From contig NZ_NEGK01000004.1 of the NCBI RefSeq assembly GCF_002135435.1, positions 1 to 64,000 on the forward strand: 64,000 bases of DNA. The letters are read 5' to 3'. Below the pieces are notes generated by a model, which was not told where the DNA came from, did no database searches, and worked only from the letters and a program-made list of their open reading frames with translations. The translations under genes were made by a program, and so were the position numbers. Of this stretch, positions 47,666 to 57,475 are shown piece after piece. This stretch comes from Acinetobacter sp. ANC 3813. Its GTDB lineage: Bacteria; Pseudomonadota; Gammaproteobacteria; Pseudomonadales; Moraxellaceae. How positions within the stretch are numbered: the first letter of the stretch is position 1; each line of letters opens with the position of its first letter.

Positions 47666-48580
47666 TTAGAAATAACCTTCCTGCTTTTTCTTTTCCATCG
47701 AACCCGCTTCGTCATGGTCGATCATACGGCCTTGACGCTCTGAGCTGGTCGCTAAAAGCATTTCTTGGATAATTTCCGGCAAAGTAGTCGCAGTTGATTC
47801 AACCGCACCTGTTAACGGGTAACAGCCTAATGTACGGAAACGTACCGATTTCATTTGTGGAACTTCACCTTCGTTCAAACGCATACGCTCATCATCAACC
47901 ATAATGAGTGTGCCGCTGCGTTCTACTACTGGGCGTTCTGCCGCCAAGTACAAAGGAACCAATTTAATATTTTCGAGGTAAATGTATTGCCAGATGTCCA
48001 GCTCAGTCCAGTTAGACAATGGGAACACACGGATGCTCTCGCCTTTGTTCACTTTACCGTTGTAAAGATTCCAAAGTTCAGGACGCTGGTTTTTAGGGTC
48101 CCAACGGTGCTTGCTGTCACGGAAAGAGTAAACACGTTCTTTCGCACGTGATTTTTCTTCGTCACGGCGCGCACCGCCAAAAGCAGCATCAAACTGATAT
48201 TTGTCCAAAGCTTGTTTTAAGCCTTGAGTTTTCATGATGTCAGTATATTTTGAACTGCCGTAATCGAATGGATTGACGTTTGCGTCTTTCCCTTCTTTAT
48301 TTTGATGCACGATCAAATCAAAGCCGTGTTCTTTGGCCATGTTGTCACGGAAGGTAATCATGTCTTTGAACTTCCAGCCCGTATCTACATGCAGCAGCGG
48401 GAATGGCAGTTTGGCAGGATAGAATGCTTTTAAAGCGAGATGCAGCATCACTGCAGAATCTTTACCGATTGAATACAGCATGACTGGGTTTTCAAACTCA
48501 GCAGCAACTTCACGGATAATATGAATACTCTCAGCTTCTAGCTGTTTAAGATGAGTAAGTCTTTCCTCATTTAACGACAT
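47666..48580 (-). CDS. cysD: Sulfate adenylyltransferase subunit 2
   Basis: 304 residues. Catalytic ATP-sulfurylase subunit of the PAPS reductase/N-type ATP pyrophosphatase fold: [16 protein letters not shown]-loop, [21 protein letters not shown], and the C-terminal [13 protein letters not shown] 48580 gives the E. coli-like N-terminus [18 protein letters not shown]. Operon with cysN; the gap is occupied by repeat B. Confidence 0.95.
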   Translation of the reverse strand: MSLNEERLTHLKQLEAESIHIIREVAAEFENPVMLYSIGKDSAVMLHLALKAFYPAKLPFPLLHVDTGWKFKDMITFRDNMAKEHGFDLIVHQNKEGKDANVNPFDYGSSKYTDIMKTQGLKQALDKYQFDAAFGGARRDEEKSRAKERVYSFRDSKHRWDPKNQRPELWNLYNGKVNKGESIRVFPLSNWTELDIWQYIYLENIKLVPLYLAAERPVVERSGTLIMVDDERMRLNEGEVPQMKSVRFRTLGCYPLTGAVESTATTLPEIIQEMLLATSSERQGRMIDHDEAGSMEKKKQEGYF

Positions 48581-48900
48581 GGACAACACCAGCTTAGAAA
48601 AACGTGTACTTATGACACTTTTGAAAATTTATATTCATTATAGAGATTTAGTCACAGGGTCTTTTGCTTGTTTTAATATATAGATATACAAATTCGTCAT
48701 ATAGAGGTTTTCTGATAAAGCTTATTGAAATTAATTAATCAATAAAAAGTCAGAAATCAATCAGCTGATTATGCCACTGCTTATCCTCAAAAGTTTAAAA
48801 CAGATAGCAATAAGATCATAGATAAATCCTCTAAACAGGCCCTACTCTGCAGCAAAAAACCATCTTAAAGTGCCAGCAGTTTTTATTGCAGTCTCCCCTT
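48581..48900. other. Divergent intergenic region upstream of cysD
   Basis: 320 AT-rich bases. Should hold the cysDN promoter, normally under the LysR activator CysB; a CysB site cannot be placed reliably by eye. Nothing else was seen. Confidence 0.4.
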
Positions 48901-49443
48901 ATGCCATACAGCCACTTTAATATTCTTTCCTTAAAAGCGCGTTTAGAGCAAGCACAGCTCGCAGGCTACTTGTACCAGCATCAGCAGCATATGCTGACCC
49001 TGCAGGAAGCAGCCAATGAAGATGGCTCACCTTTGAATATTTTTGCGCAGCATGAACTGACCGCAGACCAAATTGGCCTGCAGTTTGGCCTTAGACTTTT
49101 GGATGATCAATGGCAGTTTATGCTGGGTGTGACGCACAGCAATCAAGACCGCGGCTATGAGATTGGCGCGGGCAATTTAAAAGTCGATCAGCGCGCATTT
49201 AACCTGCTCTATGCTTTTTATAATTACCCCAAAGGTTTTTATACGGTCAGCATGCCTTTGGCCTGCAATGCACGGCAGCTGGAAGACGCCATTGAACAGC
49301 AGCTGTTCAGCCAGCCTGCTCTCAGCTTTTTAAACAGCGCGCTGAAAACCAACCCGATGGGTCAGCAGGTGCAATGGATGAAATCTTATATCGTGCAAGA
49401 GGCACTGAATATGAAAGTCCGCATACAAACTGCGCTGCTTTGA
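48901..49443 (+). CDS. Hypothetical protein
   Basis: 180 residues, soluble, no signal or membrane helix. Possibly alpha/beta with a Gln-rich N-terminal helix (LKARLEQAQLAGYLYQHQQHMLTLQ) and strands FGLRLLDDQWQFMLGVTH. ATG 48901 has a poor ribosome site, so the true start is uncertain. Family not recognised; it points away from cysD. Confidence 0.55.
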   Translation: MPYSHFNILSLKARLEQAQLAGYLYQHQQHMLTLQEAANEDGSPLNIFAQHELTADQIGLQFGLRLLDDQWQFMLGVTHSNQDRGYEIGAGNLKVDQRAFNLLYAFYNYPKGFYTVSMPLACNARQLEDAIEQQLFSQPALSFLNSALKTNPMGQQVQWMKSYIVQEALNMKVRIQTALL

Positions 49444-49457
49444 TTTTTATCAAACTT

Positions 49458-49503
49458 AAAGATATAAACAATTGAAAATGAAAATAATTGTTTATATCTT
49501 TTG
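49458..49503 (+). terminator. AT-rich terminator hairpin
   Basis: AAAGATATAAACAATT-gaaaatgaaaat-AATTGTTTATATCTTTT: 16 perfect base pairs but few G/C, so termination may be partial. Confidence 0.55.
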
Positions 49504-49843
49504 GTATAACATAATTTTTCACGTGATTTGGGTTGATTTAAAAAATTAGCGGTTTGCGTCCTTAAAAATTGAAGTTTCTAACATTTCACATTAAAATTAC
49601 ACATTGAAACAATTCACGTATCAGCATTCCAGCGACGAGCACCCCGTCACCTTAATCATTAAAATTACTAAATAAATAACAATATTACATACCATTTGTT
49701 AAATTTCTCAGCATTTTATTGGCTGGTTTCTGCTATTTTTAGTACACATAATTTCAGTTAAATGCTATTGTTTAGATGTAAAAATTTTAGCCAGATTTTT
49801 TATTTTTCGTATTATTTATAAGCAAAAGATTGAGATAAATATA
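49504..49843. other. Intergenic region before yqiJ
   Basis: 340 bases, AT-rich, no gene seen. Presumably holds the yqiJK promoter. Confidence 0.35.
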
Positions 49844-50482
49844 ATGTGGGAATTAATCACACACCCTTCCAATATTGTTTTCAGCGTCAGCCTGTGCCTG
49901 ATGTTTCTTTTTGGCATTTTTGAAATGGCTCTTGTATTGATTGGCGGCAATTCGTCAAACGTGATGGAGCAATTTTTGTCAAATGACAGCAATTACCAGC
50001 TCGACAGCCCGACAGATGCCGATCCTTCTGTCTTTTCAAAAGTTTTAGACTGGATGTATTGGGGCCGTGTGCCATTATTTGTGTGGCTGATTATTTTCCT
50101 CACCGTCTATAGCCTGACTGGGCTCATTATTCAGGGCATTATGCTGCATTACACCCTAATGACCTTTAACCCTTGGCTAATTTCCCCTGCCTGCCTGTTT
50201 TTATGCATGCCGCTGGTTCGCGTTAGTACGCAATTTATCTCCAAAATATTACCGCAAGATGAAACCACCGCTATTTTCAGTGATGAGCTGATTGGCCGCA
50301 CAGCAATCATTATTTTAGGCCATGCCAAAATTAACTCTCCAGCACAAGCCAAAGTCTATGATCAGCATGGGCAAATGCATTATGTCATGGTCGAACCTGA
50401 GCAGGACGAGACTTTTGAACAAGGCCAGTCTGTAGTTTTAACGCAAAAAACCAAAATTGGCTTTCAGGCCAATCTGTCCTGA
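49844..50482 (+). CDS. yqiJ: YqiJ-like OB-fold membrane protein
   Basis: 212 residues. Helices at about 10-35, 80-108 and 112-132, then a cytoplasmic OB-fold (GRTAIIILGHAKINSPAQAKVYDQHGQMHYVMVEPEQ) as in YqiJ/NfeD-related proteins that partner flotillins. Adjacent to yqiK, as in E. coli. Role: organises a membrane microdomain with the flotillin; mechanism unknown. Confidence 0.82.
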   Translation: MWELITHPSNIVFSVSLCLMFLFGIFEMALVLIGGNSSNVMEQFLSNDSNYQLDSPTDADPSVFSKVLDWMYWGRVPLFVWLIIFLTVYSLTGLIIQGIMLHYTLMTFNPWLISPACLFLCMPLVRVSTQFISKILPQDETTAIFSDELIGRTAIIILGHAKINSPAQAKVYDQHGQMHYVMVEPEQDETFEQGQSVVLTQKTKIGFQANLS

Positions 50483-50607
50483 TTGGCTTATTCGCCTTTT
50501 TCAATCTGTAGCGCTTAGGAAAATTTAAAACTTCGGCTCCAAGCCGAAACTACTTATAAACAGTTTTCATTTTGAATTCTAAAAGACAATTATAGAGAAT
50601 CAACAAC

Positions 50608-52314
50608 ATGCTCGACTTTATCCCCAGCGGCATTCTGCTCACAGCAGGCGTCATCTTTGCAGCAATCGTTTTTATCGGTTTTATTCTGGCTCGCCTCTAC
50701 CGCCGCTCAAGTAAAGAAATTTCTTTTGTGCGCACAGGTTTTGGCGGTGAAAAAGTAATTTTAGGCGGCGGCGCAATTGTATTGCCCGTACTGCATGAAA
50801 TCATTCCAGTCAACATGAATACACTGCGCTTAGAAGTGCGCCGCGCTGATGATCAAGCGCTGATTACCCGCGACCGAATGCGTGTAGACGTTATGGCAGA
50901 GTTTTATGTACGGGTTAAGCCGCTGGCGGAATCGATTGCCACTGCAGCGCAGACTTTAGGTCAAAAAACCATGTCGCCCAATGAATTGAAAAATTTGGTC
51001 GAAGGCAAATTTGTCGACTCACTGCGCGCGGTTGCTGCCGAAATGGCAATGGAAGAACTGCACGAAAAGCGTGTCGATTTTGTGCAGAAAGTACAGCAAG
51101 TGGTCTCTGAAGATTTGCATAAAAACGGTTTGGAATTGGAAACAGTCTCTTTAACAGGTTTAGACCAAACGGGCTTTAAATATTTTAACCCGCAAAACGC
51201 TTTCGATGCCGAGGGTTTAACCAAACTGACCGAAACGATTGAAGACCGCCGCCGTAAGCGTAATGAAATAGAACAAGATGCAGACCTTGCTATCAGAACC
51301 AAAAATTTAGAAGCTGAACAAGCGCGCATGCAAATTGTGCGCGAAGAAGAATATGCCAAATTGCAGCAGGAACGGGAAATTGCCATTCGACGCGCTGAAC
51401 AATTGGCAGAAATTGCGGCTCAGGAAGCAGGCAAAAAACGTGAAGCGGAAGAAGCCCGCATTGCCGCAGATCGTGAAGTGGATTTAAAGCGCATTACCGC
51501 TGCCCGCGATGTTGAAAATCAAAATATTCAAAAGTCGCAAATTATTGAACAAGCGCAAGTAGAACAGAAGAAAACTATTGAGTTGGCCGAGCAGATTCGC
51601 GCCATTGCCATTGCAGAAAAATCACGTGAAGAATCAGAAGCCAAAGCTTCTGCTGACCGCGCCCGTGCGGAAGCCGTAAAAGCTGAAGAAGAAGTGATTA
51701 CCGTGCGTGAAACACAGCGTGCAGAGCGTCAAAAAGCGGTTGAACTGGTTGCGGCAAAACAAGCGGCAGAAAAAGATGCCATTGCCATTACTGTAGCGGC
51801 AGAAGCTGGCAAACAGGCTGCGGCTGATGAAGCAGATGCGATCCGTATTGCAGCGGAAGCTTCGGCTGAACAGGCGCGTCTAAAAGCCAAAGGTGAAGCA
51901 GATGCCAAAATTCTGTTAGCGCAAGCGATGGAAAAACAGTATCAGGTCGATGCCGAAGGTACCCGTGCTATGAATGAAGCCAATAATGTATTGTCTTCTG
52001 AGCAGATTGAAATGCAAATCCGTTTGGCCATGCTGAAGTATCTGCCTGAAATTATCCGTGAAAGCGTGAAGCCAATGGAGAATATTGATGACATCAAAAT
52101 TCTGCAAGTGAATGGCTTAGGCGGTGTCGGCGTTCAAACTGCAGGTGATGGCAATAGCGAGCATGGGCAAGTGGCTTTGTCAGATCAAGTGGTGAATAGC
52201 GCCCTGCGCTACCGCTCACAAGCGCCGCTCATTGATAGCCTCATGAGCGAGCTGGGCATCCAAGGCGGAGACATTAATGGCCTGACGCAAAGTTTGAAAC
52301 CTAAGAGCAACTAA
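50608..52314 (+). CDS. yqiK: Flotillin-like protein YqiK
   Basis: 568 residues. N-terminal transmembrane helix (ILLTAGVIFAAIVFIGFILA), SPFH/band-7 domain (about 35-210), then a long Glu/Ala/Arg coiled coil (about 210-430) that drives oligomerisation into large cages. Works with YqiJ. 125 bases separate the two genes; a strong terminator follows. Confidence 0.88.
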   Translation: MLDFIPSGILLTAGVIFAAIVFIGFILARLYRRSSKEISFVRTGFGGEKVILGGGAIVLPVLHEIIPVNMNTLRLEVRRADDQALITRDRMRVDVMAEFYVRVKPLAESIATAAQTLGQKTMSPNELKNLVEGKFVDSLRAVAAEMAMEELHEKRVDFVQKVQQVVSEDLHKNGLELETVSLTGLDQTGFKYFNPQNAFDAEGLTKLTETIEDRRRKRNEIEQDADLAIRTKNLEAEQARMQIVREEEYAKLQQEREIAIRRAEQLAEIAAQEAGKKREAEEARIAADREVDLKRITAARDVENQNIQKSQIIEQAQVEQKKTIELAEQIRAIAIAEKSREESEAKASADRARAEAVKAEEEVITVRETQRAERQKAVELVAAKQAAEKDAIAITVAAEAGKQAAADEADAIRIAAEASAEQARLKAKGEADAKILLAQAMEKQYQVDAEGTRAMNEANNVLSSEQIEMQIRLAMLKYLPEIIRESVKPMENIDDIKILQVNGLGGVGVQTAGDGNSEHGQVALSDQVVNSALRYRSQAPLIDSLMSELGIQGGDINGLTQSLKPKSN

Positions 52315-52335
52315 GTTTTAAAGCAGACTTTATTG

Positions 52336-52371
52336 AAAAAAAACCGCAGCGGATAAACTGCGGTTTTTTTT
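52336..52371 (+). terminator. Terminator of yqiJK
   Basis: AAAAAACCGCAG-cggataaa-CTGCGGTTTTTTTT. Confidence 0.9.
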
Positions 52372-52530
52372 CATTTTAGCGACAGTTGGCACGCTATACA
52401 CAGCACACTACATTGCTCACCAAAACATACTACTTTTCATGCGGTGTATGCATCACTATAACTCACAGCAATTCATGCCATTCAACTTTAAAACAAGCCC
52501 ATCTTATAAATATTTAATGCCAACGCTCTT

Positions 52531-53772
52531 ATGCCAAATCCAACAATGAAGACAACCTTTCAAAAACAGCGCACAGTTCTAAGCTTCATGGCCTTTATGG
52601 GCTGTTTCAGCGCTTATTACACTCATGCAGAAACAGTGAATCTACGCAGCCATCCGATGCAACGCATCAAAGAGCAATACTCAAAGACACCTCCAGCATT
52701 CGCATCAAAAGCTCCTCAAGTCAAAACACAGCAGCAAGATATGCGCATTATGCATATAGATTTAGATTATGTTTTTGATCGGGATAAAAAACAGCAAGAA
52801 CGCAATATTCAAGCACTCATACAGCGCATTCAGACCATTGCCCCTAATACGGTTTTTTTACAAGCTTTTGCCGATCCAGACGGCAATGGCTCCGCAGATC
52901 AGGTGTATTTTAAAAATCGGCACATTCCAGTGCGGGAGAATATCTTTGCTCGCGTACTGCAGGACATACGCAAGCACACTGCGGTGACCAATATTTATGC
53001 ATGGATGCCGCTCTTAGCATGGGAGTTTCCAAGCAAATACAATATTCCTTATGTACAGACAAAGGCCAAGAAAAAAGGCTATGTCCGTATCTCGCCGTTT
53101 GACCGTACAAATCTGCAATACAGCACCGAAATTTTTTTAGATTTGATTCAGCAGCATCGGCTGGAAGGGATTTTGTATCATGATGATATTACCCTGAGTG
53201 ATTTTGAAGACAGCAACCCAAAGGCCATGACAGTCTATGAGGCTTGGGGGTTTCCAGCGCAAAAGATGATTGCGCAGCCCAACCACGCACAGCAGCTGGC
53301 ATTGTCGCAGCATAAAACCGCCTATCTAGATCAAGCGGCACAAAGTGTGAGTAGCATTTTAAAACAGCAGCAGCCGCAGTTACGTTTTGCGCGCAACATG
53401 TATGCAGAAGCGGTGTTGAATCCTGCAAGTGAAAAATGGTTTAGTCAGTCCAATGCCAGCACATATAAGCATTATGACTATAATGCCATTATGGCTATGC
53501 CCTATATGGAAAAAGCCGAAAATCACCGCGAGTTTTATTTAAAGCTGATTGCTCAGGCAAAAAAATACGACCCCGATTTGAGCCGTACTATTTTCGAACT
53601 TCAGGTGACCGATTGGCATCATCAGACACAAATTTCTGATGCAGAACTACAGGATACCATCTCGCTGTTAAAGCAGCATGGTGTACGGCATATCGGCTAT
53701 TATCCCGATGATTTTGTGCAAAATCACCCCAGTGCTCAGCAACTTAAAACAGCATTTGCACAAGCGGAATAA
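52531..53772 (+). CDS. Stand-alone PgaB-type glycoside hydrolase (GH153-like)
   Basis: 413 residues. A signal peptide (FMAFMGCFSAYYTHA, cleavage near residue 33) leads into one domain homologous over its full length to the C-terminal hydrolase half of PgaB/BpsB: HIDLDYVFDRDKKQQERN, LQAFADPDGNG, IYAWMPLLAWEF, then ILYHDDITLSDFED with His217-Asp218-Asp219, FARNMYAEAV, AIMAMPYME and YGYYPDDF-type end. In PgaB this half cleaves partially deacetylated poly-GlcNAc. There is no deacetylase domain here. It is convergent with pgaABCD and ends 34 bases from pgaD. Start may be ATG 52531 or 52546. Family assignment is strong; free activity is inference. Confidence 0.85.
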   Translation: MPNPTMKTTFQKQRTVLSFMAFMGCFSAYYTHAETVNLRSHPMQRIKEQYSKTPPAFASKAPQVKTQQQDMRIMHIDLDYVFDRDKKQQERNIQALIQRIQTIAPNTVFLQAFADPDGNGSADQVYFKNRHIPVRENIFARVLQDIRKHTAVTNIYAWMPLLAWEFPSKYNIPYVQTKAKKKGYVRISPFDRTNLQYSTEIFLDLIQQHRLEGILYHDDITLSDFEDSNPKAMTVYEAWGFPAQKMIAQPNHAQQLALSQHKTAYLDQAAQSVSSILKQQQPQLRFARNMYAEAVLNPASEKWFSQSNASTYKHYDYNAIMAMPYMEKAENHREFYLKLIAQAKKYDPDLSRTIFELQVTDWHHQTQISDAELQDTISLLKQHGVRHIGYYPDDFVQNHPSAQQLKTAFAQAE

Positions 53773-53806
53773 AACCAGCATGTGCAAATGTCTGCCGTGT
53801 TTAGGG

Positions 53807-54346
53807 CTAGCCTATTTTTGCACTAAGCTGCGGCTGAGCATTTAGCTGATAATCCTGCAGCTGGCCTTCATCTGAATAATGCAGGGTGATATTTTTAGCT
53901 TGACGCAGCTTTACAATATCTGCGGACTGCAGCTGAAAGCTTTGTGCTAAATCATCTGCAGTGACACTGTTAGGCGCTTTACGGCGGTCTTCACCATGAA
54001 AACGCACCCAATTATAACTGGCCCAGACAAAGAGAATGCTGATAAAAATACCAATACACGCCATCAGTTTCAGCACTGAAATACTGGTTAAAGGCTGCGT
54101 CTGCTCCACCACCTGCGTATAAAACACAGTGACTTCAAACCACCAAAAGATCAGAGTCAGCAAAGGCATAAACAGCCACATCCACAGCGTCCAGCCTAGC
54201 GCCATCAAACCATAGCCTGCCGCTTTACGGCGCACATATTCTGGCTGGTCGATATATTCAGGCAGCTCTAACTGTGAAACATCCTGAATAATTTTAAAAT
54301 CATCCTGCTGAGATAACTTTTCAAGATCATGGTTATTTAGATTCAT
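53807..54346 (-). CDS. pgaD: PgaD, PNAG synthase auxiliary subunit
   Basis: 179 residues from ATG 54346 (GGAGGAGAG ribosome site). Two transmembrane helices (LMALGWTLWMWLFMPLLTLIFWW and VLKLMACIGIFISILFVWASY) separated by a short periplasmic loop, as in PgaD, which binds c-di-GMP together with PgaC. A C-terminal soluble part of 60 residues follows. Overlaps the pgaC end by 14 bases. Confidence 0.9.
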   Translation of the reverse strand: MNLNNHDLEKLSQQDDFKIIQDVSQLELPEYIDQPEYVRRKAAGYGLMALGWTLWMWLFMPLLTLIFWWFEVTVFYTQVVEQTQPLTSISVLKLMACIGIFISILFVWASYNWVRFHGEDRRKAPNSVTADDLAQSFQLQSADIVKLRQAKNITLHYSDEGQLQDYQLNAQPQLSAKIG

Positions 54347-55610
54347 TGCTCTCCTCCCCTCTAAACCCTCGGTCTGGACTGACCCAGCGCGCGCGTTTTT
54401 GTGTTTTGAACAGAGTCTTTGGCAGCGCAAAAACCGTGGTCAGCATCGCCAATATCCAAAAGAACAGTGGATACCAAATGACCCAAAAATAATTGCGCAG
54501 CATGCGTTTCCGATCATAGGCACGGTCAATCCATAGGCTGACAAAAAATTGAACCAGACAAGTCATACCCAAGATCACGCCATACCACTGGGGCAGCAAG
54601 GATTGAATCGCCCACTCGCCTGGCAAAGAGAAAAACAGGCCATAGAAATACAAGGCAAAAATACTAAACATCACATAGGCCCACAGCACACTGATCACTG
54701 ATTCAAAGGCAATTGGCCACATGCGTCTTAGGCGCCATTTAAACAGTTTAGGCAGATAGGCAAACAGCACCTCAATGCCGCCTTGCGCCCAGCGCAGCCG
54801 CTGTTTCCATAAACCAACAAAGGTTTCAGGCATGTAGATATAGCACAGCGCTTGCGGCACATAGTGCAGATCCCAATGGTCAAACTGCAGGCGCCAAGAC
54901 ACATCAATGTCTTCGGTAATCATGTCATCACGCCAATAGCCAATACGGTGCAGTGCTGTTTTACGAAAGCCCGCGATTGCGCCTGATACCGTAAAAATTC
55001 GGCCGTACGTCCGCTGAGCGCGTTTAATCAGGCCAATAATGGATGAGAACTCACCGACCTGAATTTTGCCCAGCACACTGGAACGGTTCACAATTCGAGG
55101 GTTGCCGGTCACTGCTCCTACACGCGGAAAACGGGTCAGATGATGCATCATCCACAATACCGAATGCGGATGCAGTAAAGCATCACCATCAATACACACC
55201 AAATATTCAAATCTGCTGACCATAGCGCCTGCACGCAGCGCATAAGCCTTGCCCTGATTTTCCGCCAAATGCACCACGCGCAGCTTAGGATACTGCAGGG
55301 CCAATTCATCTAAAATTTCTGTGGTGCGGTCTTTACTGCCATCATTTACCGCAATCACTTCAAAGTTTGGATATTGGCTTTGCATGGCATAGCGAATGGT
55401 TTCATGTACCTGCGCTTCTTCATTAAAGCAAGGCACAATAATGCTGCATCCAATACCACTGGGTACGGGCAGTTCAGGCTGTTTCCATTCACGCTTTAAA
55501 TAAAACCAAATTCCCCCTGCAATCCAAATCCAAGCCATGAACAGCGGATATAAAAAAGCAAAGGCAAAAAATAAATCATTAAAACTGAAATCTAGGCTCC
55601 ATGGCTGCAT
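54333..55610 (-). CDS. pgaC: PgaC, poly-beta-1,6-GlcNAc synthase
   Basis: 425 residues. Inner-membrane GT2 glycosyltransferase that polymerises UDP-GlcNAc. N-terminal helix, catalytic IDGDALLHP (DxD), TEDIDVSW (general base Asp) and QRLRWAQGG (QxxRW), then three C-terminal helices. Start overlaps the pgaB stop (TAATG). All catalytic residues are present. Confidence 0.95.
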   Translation of the reverse strand: MQPWSLDFSFNDLFFAFAFLYPLFMAWIWIAGGIWFYLKREWKQPELPVPSGIGCSIIVPCFNEEAQVHETIRYAMQSQYPNFEVIAVNDGSKDRTTEILDELALQYPKLRVVHLAENQGKAYALRAGAMVSRFEYLVCIDGDALLHPHSVLWMMHHLTRFPRVGAVTGNPRIVNRSSVLGKIQVGEFSSIIGLIKRAQRTYGRIFTVSGAIAGFRKTALHRIGYWRDDMITEDIDVSWRLQFDHWDLHYVPQALCYIYMPETFVGLWKQRLRWAQGGIEVLFAYLPKLFKWRLRRMWPIAFESVISVLWAYVMFSIFALYFYGLFFSLPGEWAIQSLLPQWYGVILGMTCLVQFFVSLWIDRAYDRKRMLRNYFWVIWYPLFFWILAMLTTVFALPKTLFKTQKRARWVSPDRGFRGEESNESK

Positions 55611-57475
55611 TAGGGCTTCCCTCCCTGCGGATAAGGATCTCTATAGGTCAATGGACTGCCATTCAAACTTAAGCTCGAATACAGGTGCTGATGAACCCGT
55701 TCGCCATCCGCCAACTGATAATTATTGATGCCGATTTTTTGAATTGAAGCTGCGCGAAGCGTTTGATAATCTTGCTGGTAGCGCTTCCAATCCTTACTGC
55801 TCATATTGGGATTGATATCCAGACTGACAATCAAGCGCTGTTTCTGCTCAGCGCTCAAATGCTGCAGCGCCTGTACTAAACCGTTAAAGGTCTCTGGATG
55901 CTGCCCTGAATTCAGCTCTAAATATAAAAAGTCTGAGGCGGTTAATGCCCGCTCAAGCAGCGGCTTTAGACCTTCAAACTGTTTGCCTTTCAATTGCATC
56001 TTTAATGCAGTTTGCGAGTCATTACTGATGTTGGAATAGTAATTTGCCTGCACTTTGCTGCGCTCTTTGATAGCCATTACTTGCTTTACTTGTGCAGTAC
56101 AAGCCGCAGACCAGACCGATTGACTCAACGCACAATCTAAATGCGTGCCCGCATTGAAGACCAAGCCTTCCAATGAACTGTTATTCTTTAAAAGATCGGC
56201 AGTCAAATCAGCAAGACTAATACCCTGCTCTAACTCCAAACTCATTGGCAGTTCGGCATAGACGCGATTCGCAATACGGGTTCGGGCTTGCCACACAGTT
56301 CGGTTCAGTAAATCCTGCTGCATCGGCAATTTTGAATTTGGGAAAAATAATGCATCTATTTTTCCATCGCCATCGCGGTCTACTGTGGTTTGCAGCAATA
56401 AGGTATTGCTCTTGAGTGAACTGACCTGATCCAAGAGCTGGCCTAATTTCACATCAGACGCTTGCGCTGTTTGAGCTTGCAGCTCGGCCAAGTCAAAACC
56501 GATAAAGCTTTTACGCTGCTTATAGGGCGCACGCGCTTCATGAATAAAATCATCCATATTCTGATGAATTTGTTCAGGAGTTGGATTATCCATAATCAGC
56601 GCGCGCTGATAGGTCTGCGCAGAGTCAGCCAAGCTCACCACATTGCCTAAACTAAAAGACATCGGCAGTCCTGCTTTACGCGCATACTCTTCAATTTCAG
56701 GCGTAACTGCACCATAAGGCCAAAAGATTGCTAAGCTGTTGATGCCCAGCTGATGATCCAGCTCCTGCTTGGATTTTTTTAAATCCGCTACAATACGCTG
56801 TTCAAACTCGCTGTCATTTTCATAGCGCTGCTGTGCAGGGAAATATTCACGGCTAATCGCGGCAGGTTCCATATTCTGCTGCGGATTAGACAAAATCCCG
56901 TGATGCAAATTGTCTGAATGCGATACAAATTCTGCTAAGCCAGACTTTTGCATTTCTCGCATTTGAGCCCAATTCATTAAATTGCCCACACCATAGGCTT
57001 CATAAGCATCTTTGGTATTGCCGTTTATCCAGCTGGTTGGAATCGCAAATACGGCTGGGTATTGAAAAGCCTTGAGCAAAGGAAAAACTTTGCTATAACT
57101 GCTGAGCGCCCCGTCATCAAAAGTCAGCATGACGGCTTTTTCTGGCAGCTGCTGTTTTTTTAAACGTGCCTGCATCACATCCTGCAAGCGGATCGGCTGC
57201 CAGCCTTCACGCTTCATCCATGCAAAGAATTGACCTAAATTTTGTGTGCTGATGGCATATACATCGCGGTCACCGCGTTTTTCGACATCATCACGCACAT
57301 CATGAAACGTTAAAGTCACAAACTGATTTTGCGCCGTTTGGCTTGCTGTCAGCGGCAAAGGCTGAACCTGAGATTGAATCGAGGCATCATTTGCCTGAAC
57401 CGCAGAACTGAATGCAAAAAGGCATCCTAAAGCAGCGCCTGAATATAGCGATGCTGATTTCCATTGTAGTTTCAT
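55610..57475 (-). CDS. pgaB: PgaB, PNAG N-deacetylase with degenerate hydrolase domain
   Basis: 621 residues. Periplasmic, possibly lipidated (LGC, Cys18). NodB deacetylase domain (about 50-310): TFHDV, TFDDG (Asp120, Asp121) and SHSDNLHHG (His186, His191), the metal site that removes acetyl groups from PNAG for export. The C-terminal ~290 residues align with the GH153 half (VDRDGDGKIDALFFPNSKLPM), but the GILFHDD motif is Asn441-Ala442-Gly443 here and the ARN, AMPY and YGYYPD motifs are replaced. So the hydrolase half is probably inactive and may only bind polymer. Between pgaA and pgaC with 1-base overlaps on each side. Confidence 0.94.
   Translation of the reverse strand: MKLQWKSASLYSGAALGCLFAFSSAVQANDASIQSQVQPLPLTASQTAQNQFVTLTFHDVRDDVEKRGDRDVYAISTQNLGQFFAWMKREGWQPIRLQDVMQARLKKQQLPEKAVMLTFDDGALSSYSKVFPLLKAFQYPAVFAIPTSWINGNTKDAYEAYGVGNLMNWAQMREMQKSGLAEFVSHSDNLHHGILSNPQQNMEPAAISREYFPAQQRYENDSEFEQRIVADLKKSKQELDHQLGINSLAIFWPYGAVTPEIEEYARKAGLPMSFSLGNVVSLADSAQTYQRALIMDNPTPEQIHQNMDDFIHEARAPYKQRKSFIGFDLAELQAQTAQASDVKLGQLLDQVSSLKSNTLLLQTTVDRDGDGKIDALFFPNSKLPMQQDLLNRTVWQARTRIANRVYAELPMSLELEQGISLADLTADLLKNNSSLEGLVFNAGTHLDCALSQSVWSAACTAQVKQVMAIKERSKVQANYYSNISNDSQTALKMQLKGKQFEGLKPLLERALTASDFLYLELNSGQHPETFNGLVQALQHLSAEQKQRLIVSLDINPNMSSKDWKRYQQDYQTLRAASIQKIGINNYQLADGERVHQHLYSSLSLNGSPLTYRDPYPQGGKP

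Noticed and set aside
50961..51386. 141-residue ORF antisense to yqiK
   Set aside because: Cys/Ser-rich shadow of the coiled-coil coding region.
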